Assembly: GCF_014203795.1 (NCBI RefSeq)
Contig: NZ_JACHJU010000001.1
Location: forward strand, 2,914,001 to 2,978,000
DNA: 64,000 nucleotides
From: Streptosporangium album
GTDB taxonomy: Bacteria; Actinomycetota; Actinomycetes; Streptosporangiales; Streptosporangiaceae
Direction: 5' to 3'
The position numbers and the translations under genes are program-made. The first letter of the stretch is position 1, and every line of letters begins with the position of its first letter. The notes below the pieces were generated by a model. It made no database searches, was not told the origin of the DNA, and worked only from the letters and a program-made list of their open reading frames with translations. Shown piece after piece: positions 9,376 through 19,189 of the stretch.

Positions 9376-10597
9376 CGTCACGGACCTGGACCGCGAGCAC
9401 GTCTGGCATCCGTACGCCCCGGTGCCGGCGCGGGGGCCGGCGCACGTGGTCTCCCGGGCGGAGGGCGTACGGCTGACACTCGCGGACGGGCGGGAGCTGG
9501 TCGACGGCATGTCGTCCTGGTGGGCGGCGATCCACGGTTACAACCACCCCCGGCTCAACCAGGCGCTCAGGGACCAGGTGGAGGACATGGCGCACGTCAT
9601 GTTCGGGGGGCTCACCCACGAGCCCGCCGTACGGCTGGCGCACACGCTGGCCACCATGACCGGGCTGCCGAAGGTGTTCTTCGCCGACTCGGGTTCGGTG
9701 GCCGTCGAGGTCGCGATCAAGATGGCGTTCCAGTTCACCGGGAGGAGCCGCCTGCTGACGGTCAGGGGCGGCTACCACGGTGACACCTTCGGGGCGATGG
9801 CCGTCTGCGACCCGGTCAACGGCATGCACCACCTGTTCTCCGGCGCGCTGCCCGAGCACGTGTTCGCCGACCGGCCGCCGGCCGGGTTCGACGAGGACTA
9901 CGCGGCCCGGCTGGAGGCGCTGGTCGCCGCGCACGCCCACGAGCTGGCCGCGATCATCGTGGAACCGGTCGTCCAGGGGGCGGGCGGCATGCACTTCTAC
10001 CACCCGGCCTACCTGCGCAGGCTCCGCGAGCTGGCCGACGAGCACAACGTGCTGCTGATCGCCGACGAGATCGCCACCGGGTTCGGCCGGACCGGTGAGC
10101 TGTTCGGGTGCGACCACGCCGGAGTGCGGCCGGACATCATGTGCCTGGGCAAGGCGCTGACCGGCGGCTACCTGTCGCTGGCCGCGACGCTGTGCACCGA
10201 GCGGGTGGCCGCGGGCATCGGGGTGCTGATGCATGGGCCGACCTTCATGGCCAATCCGCTGGCCACCGCCGTCGCGGGCGCCTCCCTGGAGCTTCTGCGG
10301 GAGCGCCCGTGGCGCGAGGAGGTCGGGCGGATCGAGGCCGGGCTGGTGGCGGGGCTGGCCGAGGCCGCGGAGGCTCCCGGGGTGAGAGATGTGCGGGTGC
10401 TGGGCGCCATCGGGGTCATCGAGACCCATGACCCCGTTGATGTCCTGAAAATTCAGGACATCGTGATGGAACACGGGGTCTGGCTCCGCCCGTTCAACCG
10501 GCTCATCTACACGATGCCGCCCTACTCGATCGGTGACGACCTTCAGAGGGTCACGACGGCGATGACGGCAGCGGCTCGGGCGCTCGGGCCGGCGTGA
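9368..10597 (+). CDS. bioA: Adenosylmethionine-8-amino-7-oxononanoate aminotransferase (BioA)
   Basis: A PLP-dependent class III aminotransferase of about 409 residues that converts KAPA to DAPA in biotin synthesis. Diagnostic features are HVWHPYAPV at the N terminus, [16 protein letters not shown], the PLP-phosphate region [14 protein letters not shown], the aspartate in [15 protein letters not shown], and the Schiff-base lysine in [16 protein letters not shown]. No ATG or GTG lies between an ATG 222 bases upstream (inside cca) and the conserved N terminus, so the likely start is CTG at 9368, which overlaps the end of cca and implies translational coupling. The gene ends 47 bases inside the converging MFS gene. 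No other biotin genes are nearby. Confidence 0.87.
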   Translation: MSSVTDLDREHVWHPYAPVPARGPAHVVSRAEGVRLTLADGRELVDGMSSWWAAIHGYNHPRLNQALRDQVEDMAHVMFGGLTHEPAVRLAHTLATMTGLPKVFFADSGSVAVEVAIKMAFQFTGRSRLLTVRGGYHGDTFGAMAVCDPVNGMHHLFSGALPEHVFADRPPAGFDEDYAARLEALVAAHAHELAAIIVEPVVQGAGGMHFYHPAYLRRLRELADEHNVLLIADEIATGFGRTGELFGCDHAGVRPDIMCLGKALTGGYLSLAATLCTERVAAGIGVLMHGPTFMANPLATAVAGASLELLRERPWREEVGRIEAGLVAGLAEAAEAPGVRDVRVLGAIGVIETHDPVDVLKIQDIVMEHGVWLRPFNRLIYTMPPYSIGDDLQRVTTAMTAAARALGPA

Positions 10598-11849
10598 CCA
10601 CCCGGTAGAGCACCGCGCCGCCCAGGTATCCGGCGGTGATGAGCCCCAGGACCACCATCGACTTGCCGTCCGCCGGGAGCAGCGCCGCGGCCAGGGCCGC
10701 GGCGAGCACGTAGGTGCCGTTGAAGAGCATGTCGTAGATCGAGAAGGCCCGGCCGAGGTAGGCGTCCCCGATGTCGCGCTGGACGCTCGTGTCCGCGCAG
10801 ATCTTGATGCTCTGCCCGGTGATGCCGAGCACGAAGCCGGCGACCGCGAAGCCCCACTGCTGGAACGGCGCGCAGAGCGCGAACGTCAGCACTCCGGCGG
10901 TGGCGAGCATGGCGGGCACCCACCGCTCGATGCCGAAGCGCTCGGTGGCCCACGGCGTGACCAGGATGGCCAGGAAGTAACCGACCCCGGAGGTGGCGAC
11001 CACGATGGTGGCCGCGTTCAGCGCGTCCTCGGCGCTGTCGGCGAAGTAGTAGCGCGAGAGCAGCACCAGCATCGCCGTGCACATGCCGTACATGAACCGG
11101 TGGGCGGCCATCGCCCCCATCGCTGCGGCGGCGCTCCGGTGCTGGACGAGGTGCCGGGCACCGCCGGCCAGGTCACCCAGCACCCGGCGCACGGCCTCGC
11201 GGGTCTGCGGCCGGTCGGGGTCGTGGGCCGGGCCGAGCAGCTGCCTGCCCATGGTCCTGGCGATGAGCGCGCTGAGCCCGAAGACGAGGCCGGAGGTGAC
11301 CAGCAGCACCGCCGTACCCAGGTGGTCCGCCCCGAAGACCAGCCGGAGCAGGTAGCCGGCGCCCACGCCCAGGAAGGTGGCCACGGTTCCCGAGGTGGGG
11401 GTGACCGCGTTGGCCACCATCAGCCGGTCGGCGGGGACGACGTGCGGGAGCGAGGCCCCCAGCGCGGCCAGGAAGAAGCGGTTCACCCCGAGGACGGCGA
11501 GCGCGGTGGCGTAGAAGACCGCGTCGGGGGCGTCGGCGACGAGCGCGGCGGCCACCAGCAGCAGCAGGGCCCCGCGGACCAGCGGTGCGATCACCAGGAT
11601 CTGCCGCCGGGACCAGCGGTCGATGAAGACGCCCACGAAGGGCCCCAGGATCGAGTACGGCAGGAGCAGCACGGCCAGCCCGGCCGCGATCTCGACGGCG
11701 CTGGTGCTCTCCTCCGGACTGAAGAAGGCGAATCCGGCTACGGCGAACTGGAAGATCCCGTCGGAGAACTGTGAGACCAGGCGGGTGCCGAACAGCCGCC
11801 GGAAATCCCGCCCCTCAAGGACCACGCGTAGATCGGATACGAAAGACAC
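10551..11849 (-). CDS. MFS transporter, probable exporter
   Basis: A 432-residue major facilitator protein with about 12 hydrophobic segments. The first half contains [20 protein letters not shown] and the cytoplasmic loop [12 protein letters not shown] between helices 2 and 3, matching the MFS motif A position. It resembles the MFS_3/enterobactin-exporter-like group, but the substrate cannot be predicted. It converges on bioA and overlaps its 3' end by 47 bases, so both stops lie inside the opposite gene. The 137 bases upstream, shared divergently with idi, should hold its promoter. Confidence 0.8.
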   Translation of the reverse strand: MSFVSDLRVVLEGRDFRRLFGTRLVSQFSDGIFQFAVAGFAFFSPEESTSAVEIAAGLAVLLLPYSILGPFVGVFIDRWSRRQILVIAPLVRGALLLLVAAALVADAPDAVFYATALAVLGVNRFFLAALGASLPHVVPADRLMVANAVTPTSGTVATFLGVGAGYLLRLVFGADHLGTAVLLVTSGLVFGLSALIARTMGRQLLGPAHDPDRPQTREAVRRVLGDLAGGARHLVQHRSAAAAMGAMAAHRFMYGMCTAMLVLLSRYYFADSAEDALNAATIVVATSGVGYFLAILVTPWATERFGIERWVPAMLATAGVLTFALCAPFQQWGFAVAGFVLGITGQSIKICADTSVQRDIGDAYLGRAFSIYDMLFNGTYVLAAALAAALLPADGKSMVVLGLITAGYLGGAVLYRVVTPARAPEPLPSSPS

Positions 11850-11973
11850 GGGCTCAGCCTATGTCGATGACCCCGGAGAGGACATCGGGAACAACCCTGG
11901 GATAGGCGGATGGACATTTGCCTACCTTTCATGATCTAACGCTGATCAGGCATGACAGGCCGACATGATCACG

Positions 11974-11979
11974 TACCCT
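11974..11979 (+). promoter_or_regulatory. Minus-10 element for leaderless idi
   Basis: TACCCT fits the actinobacterial TANNNT minus-10 consensus and ends exactly 7 bases before the GTG start of idi. No Shine-Dalgarno lies between. This spacing is the usual signature of a leaderless transcript starting at the initiation codon. Confidence 0.5.
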
Positions 11980-11986
11980 CGGTCTG

Positions 11987-12568
11987 GTGACGTCTCATGA
12001 ACACGTTGTGCTCGTCGATCCCGAGGGAAACCCGATCGGCACGGCTTCCAAAGCCGTCGTGCACGGTCCGGACACCCCCCTGCACCTCGCCTTCTCCAGC
12101 TACGTGTTCGACGACCAGGGACGGGTGCTCCTCACCCGCAGGGCGTCACACAAGATCACCTGGCCCGGCGTGTGGACCAACAGCTGCTGCGGCCACCCCC
12201 TGCCCGGCGAGCCCATGCCGGAGGCGGTGGCCCGGCGCCTCGCCCACGAGCTGGGGCTGAGGGTCGGCGCGGTCGACCTGCTGCTGCCGCGCTTCTCCTA
12301 CCGGGCGGTCATGGACAGCGGGATCGTCGAGCACGAGCTCTGCCCGGTCTACCGGGTGGTCGCCGAATCCGGCGCCGTGCCCAACCCCGACGAGGTCGAG
12401 GACGTGCGCTGGATGCCGTGGAAGGAGTTCACCGAAGGGGTGCTCAGCGGCGGTCTGGCGATCTCCCCTTGGTGCCGCGAACAGGTCCCCCAGCTGGTCG
12501 AGCTCGGGGCCGACCCCCTCGGCTGGCCGGTCGCCGACCCCGCCGGACTCCCTGTCGCCGCCCGCTGA
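11987..12568 (+). CDS. idi: Isopentenyl-diphosphate delta-isomerase, type 1
   Basis: A 193-residue Nudix-fold enzyme that interconverts IPP and DMAPP for isoprenoid synthesis. The active-site cysteine is in TNSCCGHP and the catalytic glutamate in EHELCPVY, with metal-ligand histidines in the H of VHGPDTPLHLAFSSY and of CCGHP. The Nudix-like helix reads EAVARRLAHELGLRVG. Length is normal for the family. It is apparently monocistronic, with a leaderless GTG start, and converges on ino1 with a shared terminator hairpin. In this kind of organism it may serve menaquinone, carotenoid or bactoprenol supply. Confidence 0.93.
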   Translation: MTSHEHVVLVDPEGNPIGTASKAVVHGPDTPLHLAFSSYVFDDQGRVLLTRRASHKITWPGVWTNSCCGHPLPGEPMPEAVARRLAHELGLRVGAVDLLLPRFSYRAVMDSGIVEHELCPVYRVVAESGAVPNPDEVEDVRWMPWKEFTEGVLSGGLAISPWCREQVPQLVELGADPLGWPVADPAGLPVAAR

Positions 12569-12603
12569 ACGGACCGCCGGACGGGACCCGCCGGACGAGA
12601 GAA

Positions 12604-12633
12604 GAAGCCCCCGCCCATCCGGACGGGGGCTTC
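12604..12633. terminator. Bidirectional terminator between idi and ino1
   Basis: GAAGCCCCCG and CGGGGGCTTC form a 10-base-pair stem with a 10-base loop between the convergent stop codons. An A-rich flank (GAGAAGAA) on one side and a pyrimidine-rich flank (TTCTCTC) on the other suit termination in both directions. Confidence 0.7.
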
Positions 12634-12649
12634 TCTCACGGGCGGCCGG

Positions 12650-13729
12650 TCAGCGCTCGACCTCGCCGCGGATGAACTTCTCCACATACTCGCGGGCCTC
12701 GTCGTCGGAGTACTGCTCCGGGGGGGACTTCATGAAGTAGGAGGAGGCCGACAGGATCGGTCCGGAGATGCCCCGGTCCAGAGCGATCTTCGCGGCGCGG
12801 ACCGCGTCGATGATGATGCCGGCGGAGTTGGGGGAGTCCCAGACCTCCAGCTTGTACTCCAGGTTCAGCGGGGTGTCGCCGAAGGACCTGCCCTCCAGGC
12901 GGACGTAGGCCCACTTGCGGTCGTCGAGCCACGGCACGTGGTCCGACGGGCCGATGTGCACGTCGGCCTTGCCCATCTCGTGGGGGATCTGGGAGGTGAC
13001 CGACTGGGTCTTGGAGATCTTCTTGGACTGCAGGCGCTTGCGCTCCAGCATGTTCATGAAGTCCATGTTGCCGCCGAAGTTGAGCTGGTAGGTGCGGAGC
13101 AGCTCGACGCCGCGGTCCTCGAACAGCTTGGCCATCACGCGGTGCGTGATGGTCGCGCCGACCTGGGACTTGATGTCGTCGCCGACGATCGGGACACCGG
13201 CGTCGGTGAACTTCTGGGCCCAATCCGGGTCGGAGGCGATGAACACCGGGAGCGCGTTGACGAAGGCGACCTTGGCGTCGATGGCGCACTGGGCGTAGAA
13301 GCGGTCGGCCTCCTCCGACCCGACGGGCAGGTAGGAGACGAGCACGTCGACCTGGGCGTCCTTGAGGATCTGGACGACGTCGACCGGGGCCTCGTCGGAC
13401 TCCTCGATCATCTCGCTGTAGAACTCGCCGAGGCCGTCGAAGGTGTGGCCCCGCTGCACGGTCACGCCCAGCGGCGGCACGTCGCAGATCTTGATGGTGT
13501 TGTTCTCCGAGGCCACGATCGCCTCGGACAGGTCACGCCCGACCTTCTTGGCGTCGACGTCGAACGCCGCGACGAACTCGACGTCGCCGACGTGGTAGTC
13601 GCCGAACTTGACGTGCATCAGGCCCGGCACCCGGGTGCCGGGGTCGGCGTCCCTGTAGTAATGCACGCCCTGCACGAGCGACGAGGCACAGTTGCCTACA
13701 CCGACAATGGCTACGCGCACCGAACCCAT
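12650..13729 (-). CDS. ino1: Inositol-3-phosphate synthase (actinobacterial Ino1)
   Basis: A 359-residue NAD-dependent isomerase that turns glucose 6-phosphate into inositol 3-phosphate, the entry to phosphatidylinositol and mycothiol. The N-terminal Rossmann motif is [20 protein letters not shown]. Further family signatures are [15 protein letters not shown], the [12 protein letters not shown] segment, and SKTQSV with conserved lysines near the active site. I placed the start at ATG 13729, preceded by AAGGGGAG, because a longer reading adds 22 residues unlike the family and lacks a ribosome-binding site. The PadR-type regulator gene lies directly upstream and its reading frame ends inside the leader of ino1, so the two probably form one operon. 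Confidence 0.93.
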   Translation of the reverse strand: MGSVRVAIVGVGNCASSLVQGVHYYRDADPGTRVPGLMHVKFGDYHVGDVEFVAAFDVDAKKVGRDLSEAIVASENNTIKICDVPPLGVTVQRGHTFDGLGEFYSEMIEESDEAPVDVVQILKDAQVDVLVSYLPVGSEEADRFYAQCAIDAKVAFVNALPVFIASDPDWAQKFTDAGVPIVGDDIKSQVGATITHRVMAKLFEDRGVELLRTYQLNFGGNMDFMNMLERKRLQSKKISKTQSVTSQIPHEMGKADVHIGPSDHVPWLDDRKWAYVRLEGRSFGDTPLNLEYKLEVWDSPNSAGIIIDAVRAAKIALDRGISGPILSASSYFMKSPPEQYSDDEAREYVEKFIRGEVER

Positions 13730-13754
13730 GGCACTCGCTCCCCTTGTTCTGAGA

Positions 13755-14444
13755 TCAGTTGTTGTCTTCCGGAGCGGTATGCCGCTCCGTGTCATCTGCT
13801 CCGGGCGCGGATGCCCGGGTTATTCCTTCTTGCGTGGGACCTTCTGTGGAATGCCGCTCTTCGCCGGCTGAGGAGCCTCGCCGCTCGGTGGCGATCAGCT
13901 CATTCAACCAGCGCACTTCGCGTTCGACCGACTCCAGGCCGTGACGCTGCAGCTCGAGGGTGTAGCTGTCCAGCCGCTCCCTCGTGCGGGCGAGCGCCGT
14001 ACGCACGCCGTCGAGACGCTCTTCCAGCCGGCTGCGGCGTCCTTCGAGGATGCGCAGGCGCACCTCGGCCTCGGTGTGTCTGAAGAAGGCGAAGTGGACC
14101 CCGAAGCTCTCGTCCTCCCAGGCGGACGGACCCGCCTGGGTGAGCAGCTCCTGGAGCCGCTCCTTGCCCTCCGCGGTCAGCTTGTAGACGATCTTTGACC
14201 GACGGCCGGTGAGCGTTATGGGGCTCTCGGCGAGGGCGGGAGCCGTGGTGGACGCGCTGTCCTCCACGATGAGCCCGTCGGTCAGCAGCTGGCGCAGGCA
14301 CGGATAGAGGGAACCGTAGGAGAAGGCCCGGAACATGCCGAGGAGAGCGTTGAGCCGTTTGCGCAGCTCATAGCCGTGTAGCGGGGTCTCGTGCAGCGAC
14401 CCGAGCACGGCGAGCTCCAGCACTCCGCCACGTCCACCGGCCAC
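13755..14444 (-). CDS. PadR-family transcriptional regulator
   Basis: About 229 residues. The winged-helix PadR domain occupies the first 115 residues ([20 protein letters not shown], then [14 protein letters not shown] and [17 protein letters not shown]). A long helical C-terminal half with many Glu/Arg/Leu heptads ([20 protein letters not shown]) forms the dimerisation coiled coil of the PadR-s/Vir-like group. I chose GTG 14444 because AGAGGTGG lies 9 bases upstream; GTG 14423 is the alternative. This regulator next to ino1 is a conserved actinobacterial pairing. A perfect palindrome 23 bases upstream of the start suggests autoregulation and perhaps control of ino1 by read-through. Confidence 0.85.
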   Translation of the reverse strand: MAGGRGGVLELAVLGSLHETPLHGYELRKRLNALLGMFRAFSYGSLYPCLRQLLTDGLIVEDSASTTAPALAESPITLTGRRSKIVYKLTAEGKERLQELLTQAGPSAWEDESFGVHFAFFRHTEAEVRLRILEGRRSRLEERLDGVRTALARTRERLDSYTLELQRHGLESVEREVRWLNELIATERRGSSAGEERHSTEGPTQEGITRASAPGADDTERHTAPEDNN

Positions 14445-14467
14445 CGGAAACCACCACCTCTCGCGTC

Positions 14468-14488
14468 GATGTATCGAGCCGATACATC
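14468..14488. promoter_or_regulatory. Palindromic operator upstream of padR
   Basis: GATGTATCG-AGC-CGATACATC is a perfect inverted repeat with 9-base arms and a 3-base centre. It has the form typical of PadR operators (ATGTAT...ATACAT). A weaker GATACGTC/ATATC pair follows to the right. It sits between the padR start and its probable promoter, so autorepression is likely. Confidence 0.7.
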
Positions 14489-14824
14489 TTGAGGATACGT
14501 CGAACCAACATATCTCTGCAATTAACGACTTTCCCAAGTGGTTGGGAGCAAACGGTAAAAAGGCCGTAGTGTGACGCCTATGTGGTCACAGCGAACGGTG
14601 GTGGGTCATCGCCCCCGCACGGTCGGGACCGCCTTCCAATACGGGGAATCCCACGCTCGGGTGGGAGAGGTCTGCCAAGGTTGTTCTCGGAACCACCCGC
14701 CGGTCTCGTCCGTCCTCGGAAATGGAGATCCACCCGAAGAAGTCGGCTACCAGTCAGCCAAGGTGAAGAGATCTTCCACACCGTGGAGGTAATCTCACCC
14801 GCCAGCACGCCGTCGTAGACCCCG
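14489..14824. other. Intergenic region between padR and the PBP gene
   Basis: No convincing gene. The region is less GC-rich at its left end (14500-14560) and must carry divergent promoters for padR and the penicillin-binding protein gene. I see no clear paired minus-35/minus-10 boxes for the rightward gene. The short readings across it lack ribosome-binding sites and codon bias. Confidence 0.4.
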
Positions 14825-17731
14825 ATGACCGAACGAGGACGCGTGAGTTACAGCCACAGCCATGACCCGGAGCCGGACGGACGCCGCCAGGCCCCTGACG
14901 CGTCGGCCCGCCAGGGGCGGCGCCGTCGCTCGGATTCAGGCGCTGCTTCCCGTGCAGTGCCCCCGTCCCAACCCTCCCAAACCGGTGACATGAGCGGCAG
15001 ATCGCCCCAGGCGCAGCCGCAGGGGCGTTCGCAGGGAGTGGGGCCCGATCCCCGCGACTTCGGACGCGCGCCCCAGGGCGCCGGGCGTCCCCCGCAGGGC
15101 GGCGGGCGCGACCCCCGGGAGGCCGTACAGCCGCCGCAGGCTGGAGGACCCCCCCGTGACGGCGGGCGTTCCCCGCAGGGGGGCGGGCGTGATCCCAGGG
15201 AGAGCGGGATGCGCCGGCAGGACACCGACCCGGCCGGAGGCAGGCGCCCCGAGGCCGCCTTCGAGGACACCCAGGCCATGCTCGCCGCCCAGGCGAAGGC
15301 CGAGCGCTCCTCGGGTTCCGGTCCCGGGGGACGCAGGCGCGCCCGGCGCGGCGCGGACGGTCCCGGTCCCGAAGGGCGCGCGGGCGCGAGCGGGCCGGGA
15401 GGCCCCGGCGGGAGCGGGCCCGGCGACGGGGAGGACGACGAGCCGGACGACCGGGGGTGGAAGCGGTTCCTGCCCAGCTGGAAGATCGTGGTGGCGAGCT
15501 TCACGGTCCTCACGGCGGGTGTCTTCGGCATGATCGCGGTCGCCTACGCCAACACGCCCGTCCCCGAGAAGGTGCAAGACACCGCGAACGACCGGGGCAG
15601 TGTCATCTACTACGCCGACGGCAAGACGCCGATCGCGCGCCTGGGCACCAGGCGCACCCCGGTGACGATCCAGCAGATCCCCGACCACGTCGAGGACGCG
15701 GTGATCGCGCTGGAGAACAAGACCTTCCGCACCGACAGCGGCATCGACTTCGGGGGCATCGCGCGGTCGGTCTGGAGCACCGCGACCGGCGCGCAGCTCC
15801 AGGGCGCCTCGACCATCACCCAGCAGATGGCCCGTAACTACTACGACGGCCTCAGCAAGGATGTGTCGATCAAGCGGAAGGTCATGGAGATCTTCGTCTC
15901 CATCAAGATCAGCAAGACGCTGGAGAAGGACGAGATCCTCTCGCGCTACCTGAACACCATCTACTTCGGACGGGGCGCGTACGGCATCCAGGCGGCCGCG
16001 AAGGCGTTCTTCGGTAAAGACGTCTGGAAGCTCACCCCGCCCGAGGGCGCCTACCTCGCGGGCCGGATCCAGAACCCGAGCAACTTCGACACCCTTGAGC
16101 AGAAGGGCAACTTCGCCGCCACCAAGGAGCGCTACACCACTGCGCTGCGCAACATGGCGGAGATGAACCCCGGCAAGTACGCCAAGTACGCCAACGTCCC
16201 CTTCGAGAAGCTCAAGTTCGAGAAGGTCAAGATCACCGAGCTCAACAAGGGCCTCCGGGGCTACATGCTCAACATCGTGCGCAAGGAGCTCGCCAGGAAC
16301 GGCTTCGACGAGGCCGCGCTGAACAGCGAGGGTCTGAAGGTCTACACGACCTTCGACAAGAAGAAGATGGAGGACGCCCAGAAGGTGGTGCAGGCCCGCA
16401 CCGCCAGCCTGGACCCCACCATCCACGCCAGCATCGCCTCGGTGAACCCCAAGAACGGCCGGGTGGTCGCCTTCTACAGCGGCGACGACTTCCTGCACGG
16501 TTACAACAACCGCGCGTTCGAGGCGCCCAAGCAGGCCGCGTCCGCGTTCAAGCCCTACGTGCTCGCCGCCTGGCTGGAGGCGGGCTACTCGCTGAACAGC
16601 TATGTCGACGGCGTCTCGAAGATCAAGATGCCGGGCACCACCGAGATCGGGAACTCCCACGTCGCGCCGTACGGGCCGATCGACATGGTGAAGGCCATGG
16701 CCGACTCGGTGAACACCGTCTTCGCCCAGATGGGGGAGAAGGTCGGCCTGGAGAACGTGGCCAAGATCGCCAAGGACGCCGGTGTCGGCGAGGAGGCCAA
16801 GAAGAACCCCGCCTACCGCGGCCTGAACGCGGTGGACTACGCGGTCGGTGAACAGAAGTACCAGACCACCATCGGTGTCGCCTCGGTCACCCCGGTCGAG
16901 CAGGCCGCCGGTTACTCGATCTTCGCCAACGAGGGCAAGCACACCGACTGGCACACCGTCATCAAGGTGGTCCGCCCCGACGGAGTGGTCGCCTACCGGG
17001 AGCAGGCGGTCGAGCGGCAGGTCATCAGCCCCGAGTCGGCGGCCGACGCGATCGTCGCGCTCCAGGCCGTGGTCAAGTCCGGCACCGGCACCGCCGCCAA
17101 CCTCGGCGTGCGCCCGGTGGCGGGCAAGACCGGCACCAACAACTCCTACAAGGACGCCTGGTTCGTCGGCTTCACCCCGCAGCTCGTCACCGCAGTCGGC
17201 ATGTCGAAGGACGTGCCCTACAACAAGCCGCTCGGCGCGCCCGGAAGGCGCCCGCTCAAGGTCGACAAGTACGGCCAGCCGAGCGCGAAGGCCAAGTCGG
17301 TGGCCTGGGCCGAGGAGCCGATGCCCTCCTTCATCGGCGGTGGCGGCACCCCGACCCAGATCTGGCACGACTACATGGCCCTGGCGACAGCCAAGGACCC
17401 GGTCGAGCAGTTCCCGCCGAGGGCGAACGCCGGTCAGCAGGAGAACCTGGCCACGCCCAAACCCACTCCCAGCCCGACGCCGACGCCCGACCCGTTCGCC
17501 ACCGACGACCCCGGTGACAACGGCTGGCCCAACGACAACAACGACCAGCCGACCACGCCCGACGACCAGAGCTGCCTGCCGGGGGACATCACCTGCGACA
17601 CCTCGGGAGACGGCACCGGCCTGCCCCAGGACCTCGGCGGCGGAGGCGGCGACATCGGCAACACCGGCGGCGCTCCCGGCTCGGCGTTCGCGCCGGAACC
17701 CAGGCCCCGGCCGTCCGGGCGGCGCCCCTGA
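14825..17731 (+). CDS. Class A penicillin-binding protein (transglycosylase/transpeptidase)
   Basis: A 968-residue bifunctional peptidoglycan synthase. About 210 cytoplasmic residues rich in Gly, Pro, Arg and Gln precede one membrane helix (IVVASFTVLTAGVFGMIAVA, near residue 225). The GT51 domain has EDAVIALENKTFRTDSGIDF with the catalytic glutamate and GASTITQQMARNYY. The transpeptidase domain has the SxxK serine in AASAFKPYV (near 572), SVN (near 628) and KTG (near 767). A Pro/Thr/Asp-rich tail with two cysteines ends the protein. ATG 14825 is taken as start; a GTG at 14843 with ACGAGGAC before it is possible. The stop overlaps the next ATG by one base. Confidence 0.92.
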   Translation: MTERGRVSYSHSHDPEPDGRRQAPDASARQGRRRRSDSGAASRAVPPSQPSQTGDMSGRSPQAQPQGRSQGVGPDPRDFGRAPQGAGRPPQGGGRDPREAVQPPQAGGPPRDGGRSPQGGGRDPRESGMRRQDTDPAGGRRPEAAFEDTQAMLAAQAKAERSSGSGPGGRRRARRGADGPGPEGRAGASGPGGPGGSGPGDGEDDEPDDRGWKRFLPSWKIVVASFTVLTAGVFGMIAVAYANTPVPEKVQDTANDRGSVIYYADGKTPIARLGTRRTPVTIQQIPDHVEDAVIALENKTFRTDSGIDFGGIARSVWSTATGAQLQGASTITQQMARNYYDGLSKDVSIKRKVMEIFVSIKISKTLEKDEILSRYLNTIYFGRGAYGIQAAAKAFFGKDVWKLTPPEGAYLAGRIQNPSNFDTLEQKGNFAATKERYTTALRNMAEMNPGKYAKYANVPFEKLKFEKVKITELNKGLRGYMLNIVRKELARNGFDEAALNSEGLKVYTTFDKKKMEDAQKVVQARTASLDPTIHASIASVNPKNGRVVAFYSGDDFLHGYNNRAFEAPKQAASAFKPYVLAAWLEAGYSLNSYVDGVSKIKMPGTTEIGNSHVAPYGPIDMVKAMADSVNTVFAQMGEKVGLENVAKIAKDAGVGEEAKKNPAYRGLNAVDYAVGEQKYQTTIGVASVTPVEQAAGYSIFANEGKHTDWHTVIKVVRPDGVVAYREQAVERQVISPESAADAIVALQAVVKSGTGTAANLGVRPVAGKTGTNNSYKDAWFVGFTPQLVTAVGMSKDVPYNKPLGAPGRRPLKVDKYGQPSAKAKSVAWAEEPMPSFIGGGGTPTQIWHDYMALATAKDPVEQFPPRANAGQQENLATPKPTPSPTPTPDPFATDDPGDNGWPNDNNDQPTTPDDQSCLPGDITCDTSGDGTGLPQDLGGGGGDIGNTGGAPGSAFAPEPRPRPSGRRP

Positions 17732-19128
17732 TGAAGAGCCTCCAGCCGGCCCCGAACGCGTGGTCGGACCTCGGCGCCCGGGCGGTCCCGTACGTCCCCC
17801 TGGCCCTGTTCGCGGGGCTGGGGGCGGTGCTCGCCTACCTGTGGAAGTGGCCCTGCCGCTTCGGCGGGGCGTGGGGCAACGGGACCCTGCAGTTCACGAA
17901 CTTCTGCTACACCGACATCTATCCGCTGTGGTGGGGCGAGAAGCTGAGTGACGGCAAGGTCCCCTACCTCGACTATCCGGTGGAGTATCCCGTCGGCATC
18001 GGCGGGATCATGGAGTTCTTCCGCCGCATCGTCACCCCCATGCAGGACCCCGCGACGGCGTTCTACGACCTGACGGTGATCCTCATGGCCGTCTGCCTGG
18101 TCGTCGGCGTCCTGCTGATGGCAGCTCTGGCCGGGCCCGCCCGGCGCTGGGACGCGCTCTGGTACGCCCTGGCCCCCGCACTGGTCCTCACCGCCTACAT
18201 CAACTGGGACCTGGCGGCCAACGCCCTGGCGCTGGGCGCGCTGCTCGCCTGGTCCAAGCGGCGGCAGTGGCTGGCGGGCGTCCTGCTGGGCCTGGCGATC
18301 GCCACCAAGTTCTACCCGCTGATGTTCCTGGGCCCGCTGTTCCTGCTGACGCTGCGGACCGGCAGATGGAGGCCGTTCCTCAAGCTGGTCGGGGGCACGG
18401 CCGGGATCTGGCTCCTCGTCAACGTGCCGATCATGCTGGTCGCCTTCGACGGCTGGAAGCGGTTCTACGTCTTCAGCCAGGAGCGCCCCGCCGACTGGGG
18501 CTCGATCTGGTACTTCTTCGGTCAGAAGCAGTGGCCGATCCTCGGTGACGCCGACCGGCTCGACGTGCTGGGAATCGTGTCGCTGGTTGCGTTCTGCCTG
18601 GCGGTCGCCGTTCTCACGCTGACCGCGCCGACCCGGCCCCGGCTGGCGCAGCTCTGCTTCCTCACCTTGGCCGCGTTCATGCTGACCAACAAGGTGTGGT
18701 CGCCGCAGTACGTGCTCTGGCTGGTCCCCTTCGCGGTGCTGGCCCGGCCCAACTGGAAGGCGATCGCGCTCTGGCAGGTCGCCGAGTGCTGGTACTTCTT
18801 CGCGATCTGGCTCTACCTGGTCGGTCTCCAGCCCGGCAACGAGGCTCTGGGCATCACCGGTGACACCTACTTCACCGCCGTGTGGGGCCGCGCGATCACC
18901 ATTCTGATCATGATGGGCCTCGTCGTGCGCGACATCCTCAGGCCGGACAGGGACGTGATCCGGCGGGACGGGAGCGACGACCGGGCCGGCGGCGTCTTCG
19001 ACGGGGCTCCCGACCGGTTCCTCCTCACGCCCTCCGGGCTCCGGCTCTCGCTCGGCCGGTTCCGGTCCGGGAGCCCGGCCGACGACGGGCCGGCCACTGG
19101 TCTCGCGGAGACGGTGACCCACCGATAG
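17731..19128 (+). CDS. GT87-type polytopic glycosyltransferase (DUF2029)
   Basis: A 465-residue integral membrane protein with about 10 helices. The first extracytoplasmic loop carries acidic motif YTDIYPLWWGEKLSDGKVPY and DYPVEYPVG, typical of the GT87/DUF2029 mannosyltransferases that use polyprenyl-phosphate sugars. Later segments include AINWDLAANALALGALL-like helices and NKVWSPQYVLWLVPF, also conserved in the group. It begins one base inside the PBP stop codon, so the two are coupled and the enzyme probably acts in wall glycan or lipoglycan assembly. The acceptor is unknown. The last 60 residues are hydrophilic and cytoplasmic. Confidence 0.83.
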   Translation: MKSLQPAPNAWSDLGARAVPYVPLALFAGLGAVLAYLWKWPCRFGGAWGNGTLQFTNFCYTDIYPLWWGEKLSDGKVPYLDYPVEYPVGIGGIMEFFRRIVTPMQDPATAFYDLTVILMAVCLVVGVLLMAALAGPARRWDALWYALAPALVLTAYINWDLAANALALGALLAWSKRRQWLAGVLLGLAIATKFYPLMFLGPLFLLTLRTGRWRPFLKLVGGTAGIWLLVNVPIMLVAFDGWKRFYVFSQERPADWGSIWYFFGQKQWPILGDADRLDVLGIVSLVAFCLAVAVLTLTAPTRPRLAQLCFLTLAAFMLTNKVWSPQYVLWLVPFAVLARPNWKAIALWQVAECWYFFAIWLYLVGLQPGNEALGITGDTYFTAVWGRAITILIMMGLVVRDILRPDRDVIRRDGSDDRAGGVFDGAPDRFLLTPSGLRLSLGRFRSGSPADDGPATGLAETVTHR

Positions 19129-19189
19129 CGGTCAATTCCGGTAGTCCCGACTGGCCAGAACCCGGGATAATCCGCCACAATCCCACCGT

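Noticed and set aside
8633-10474. 613-codon minus-strand frame over cca/bioA
   Set aside because: Antisense to two enzymes with clear catalytic motifs.
14936-17368. 810-codon minus-strand frame opposite the PBP gene
   Set aside because: Mirror frame; the plus strand has GT51 and SxxK/SxN/KTG motifs.
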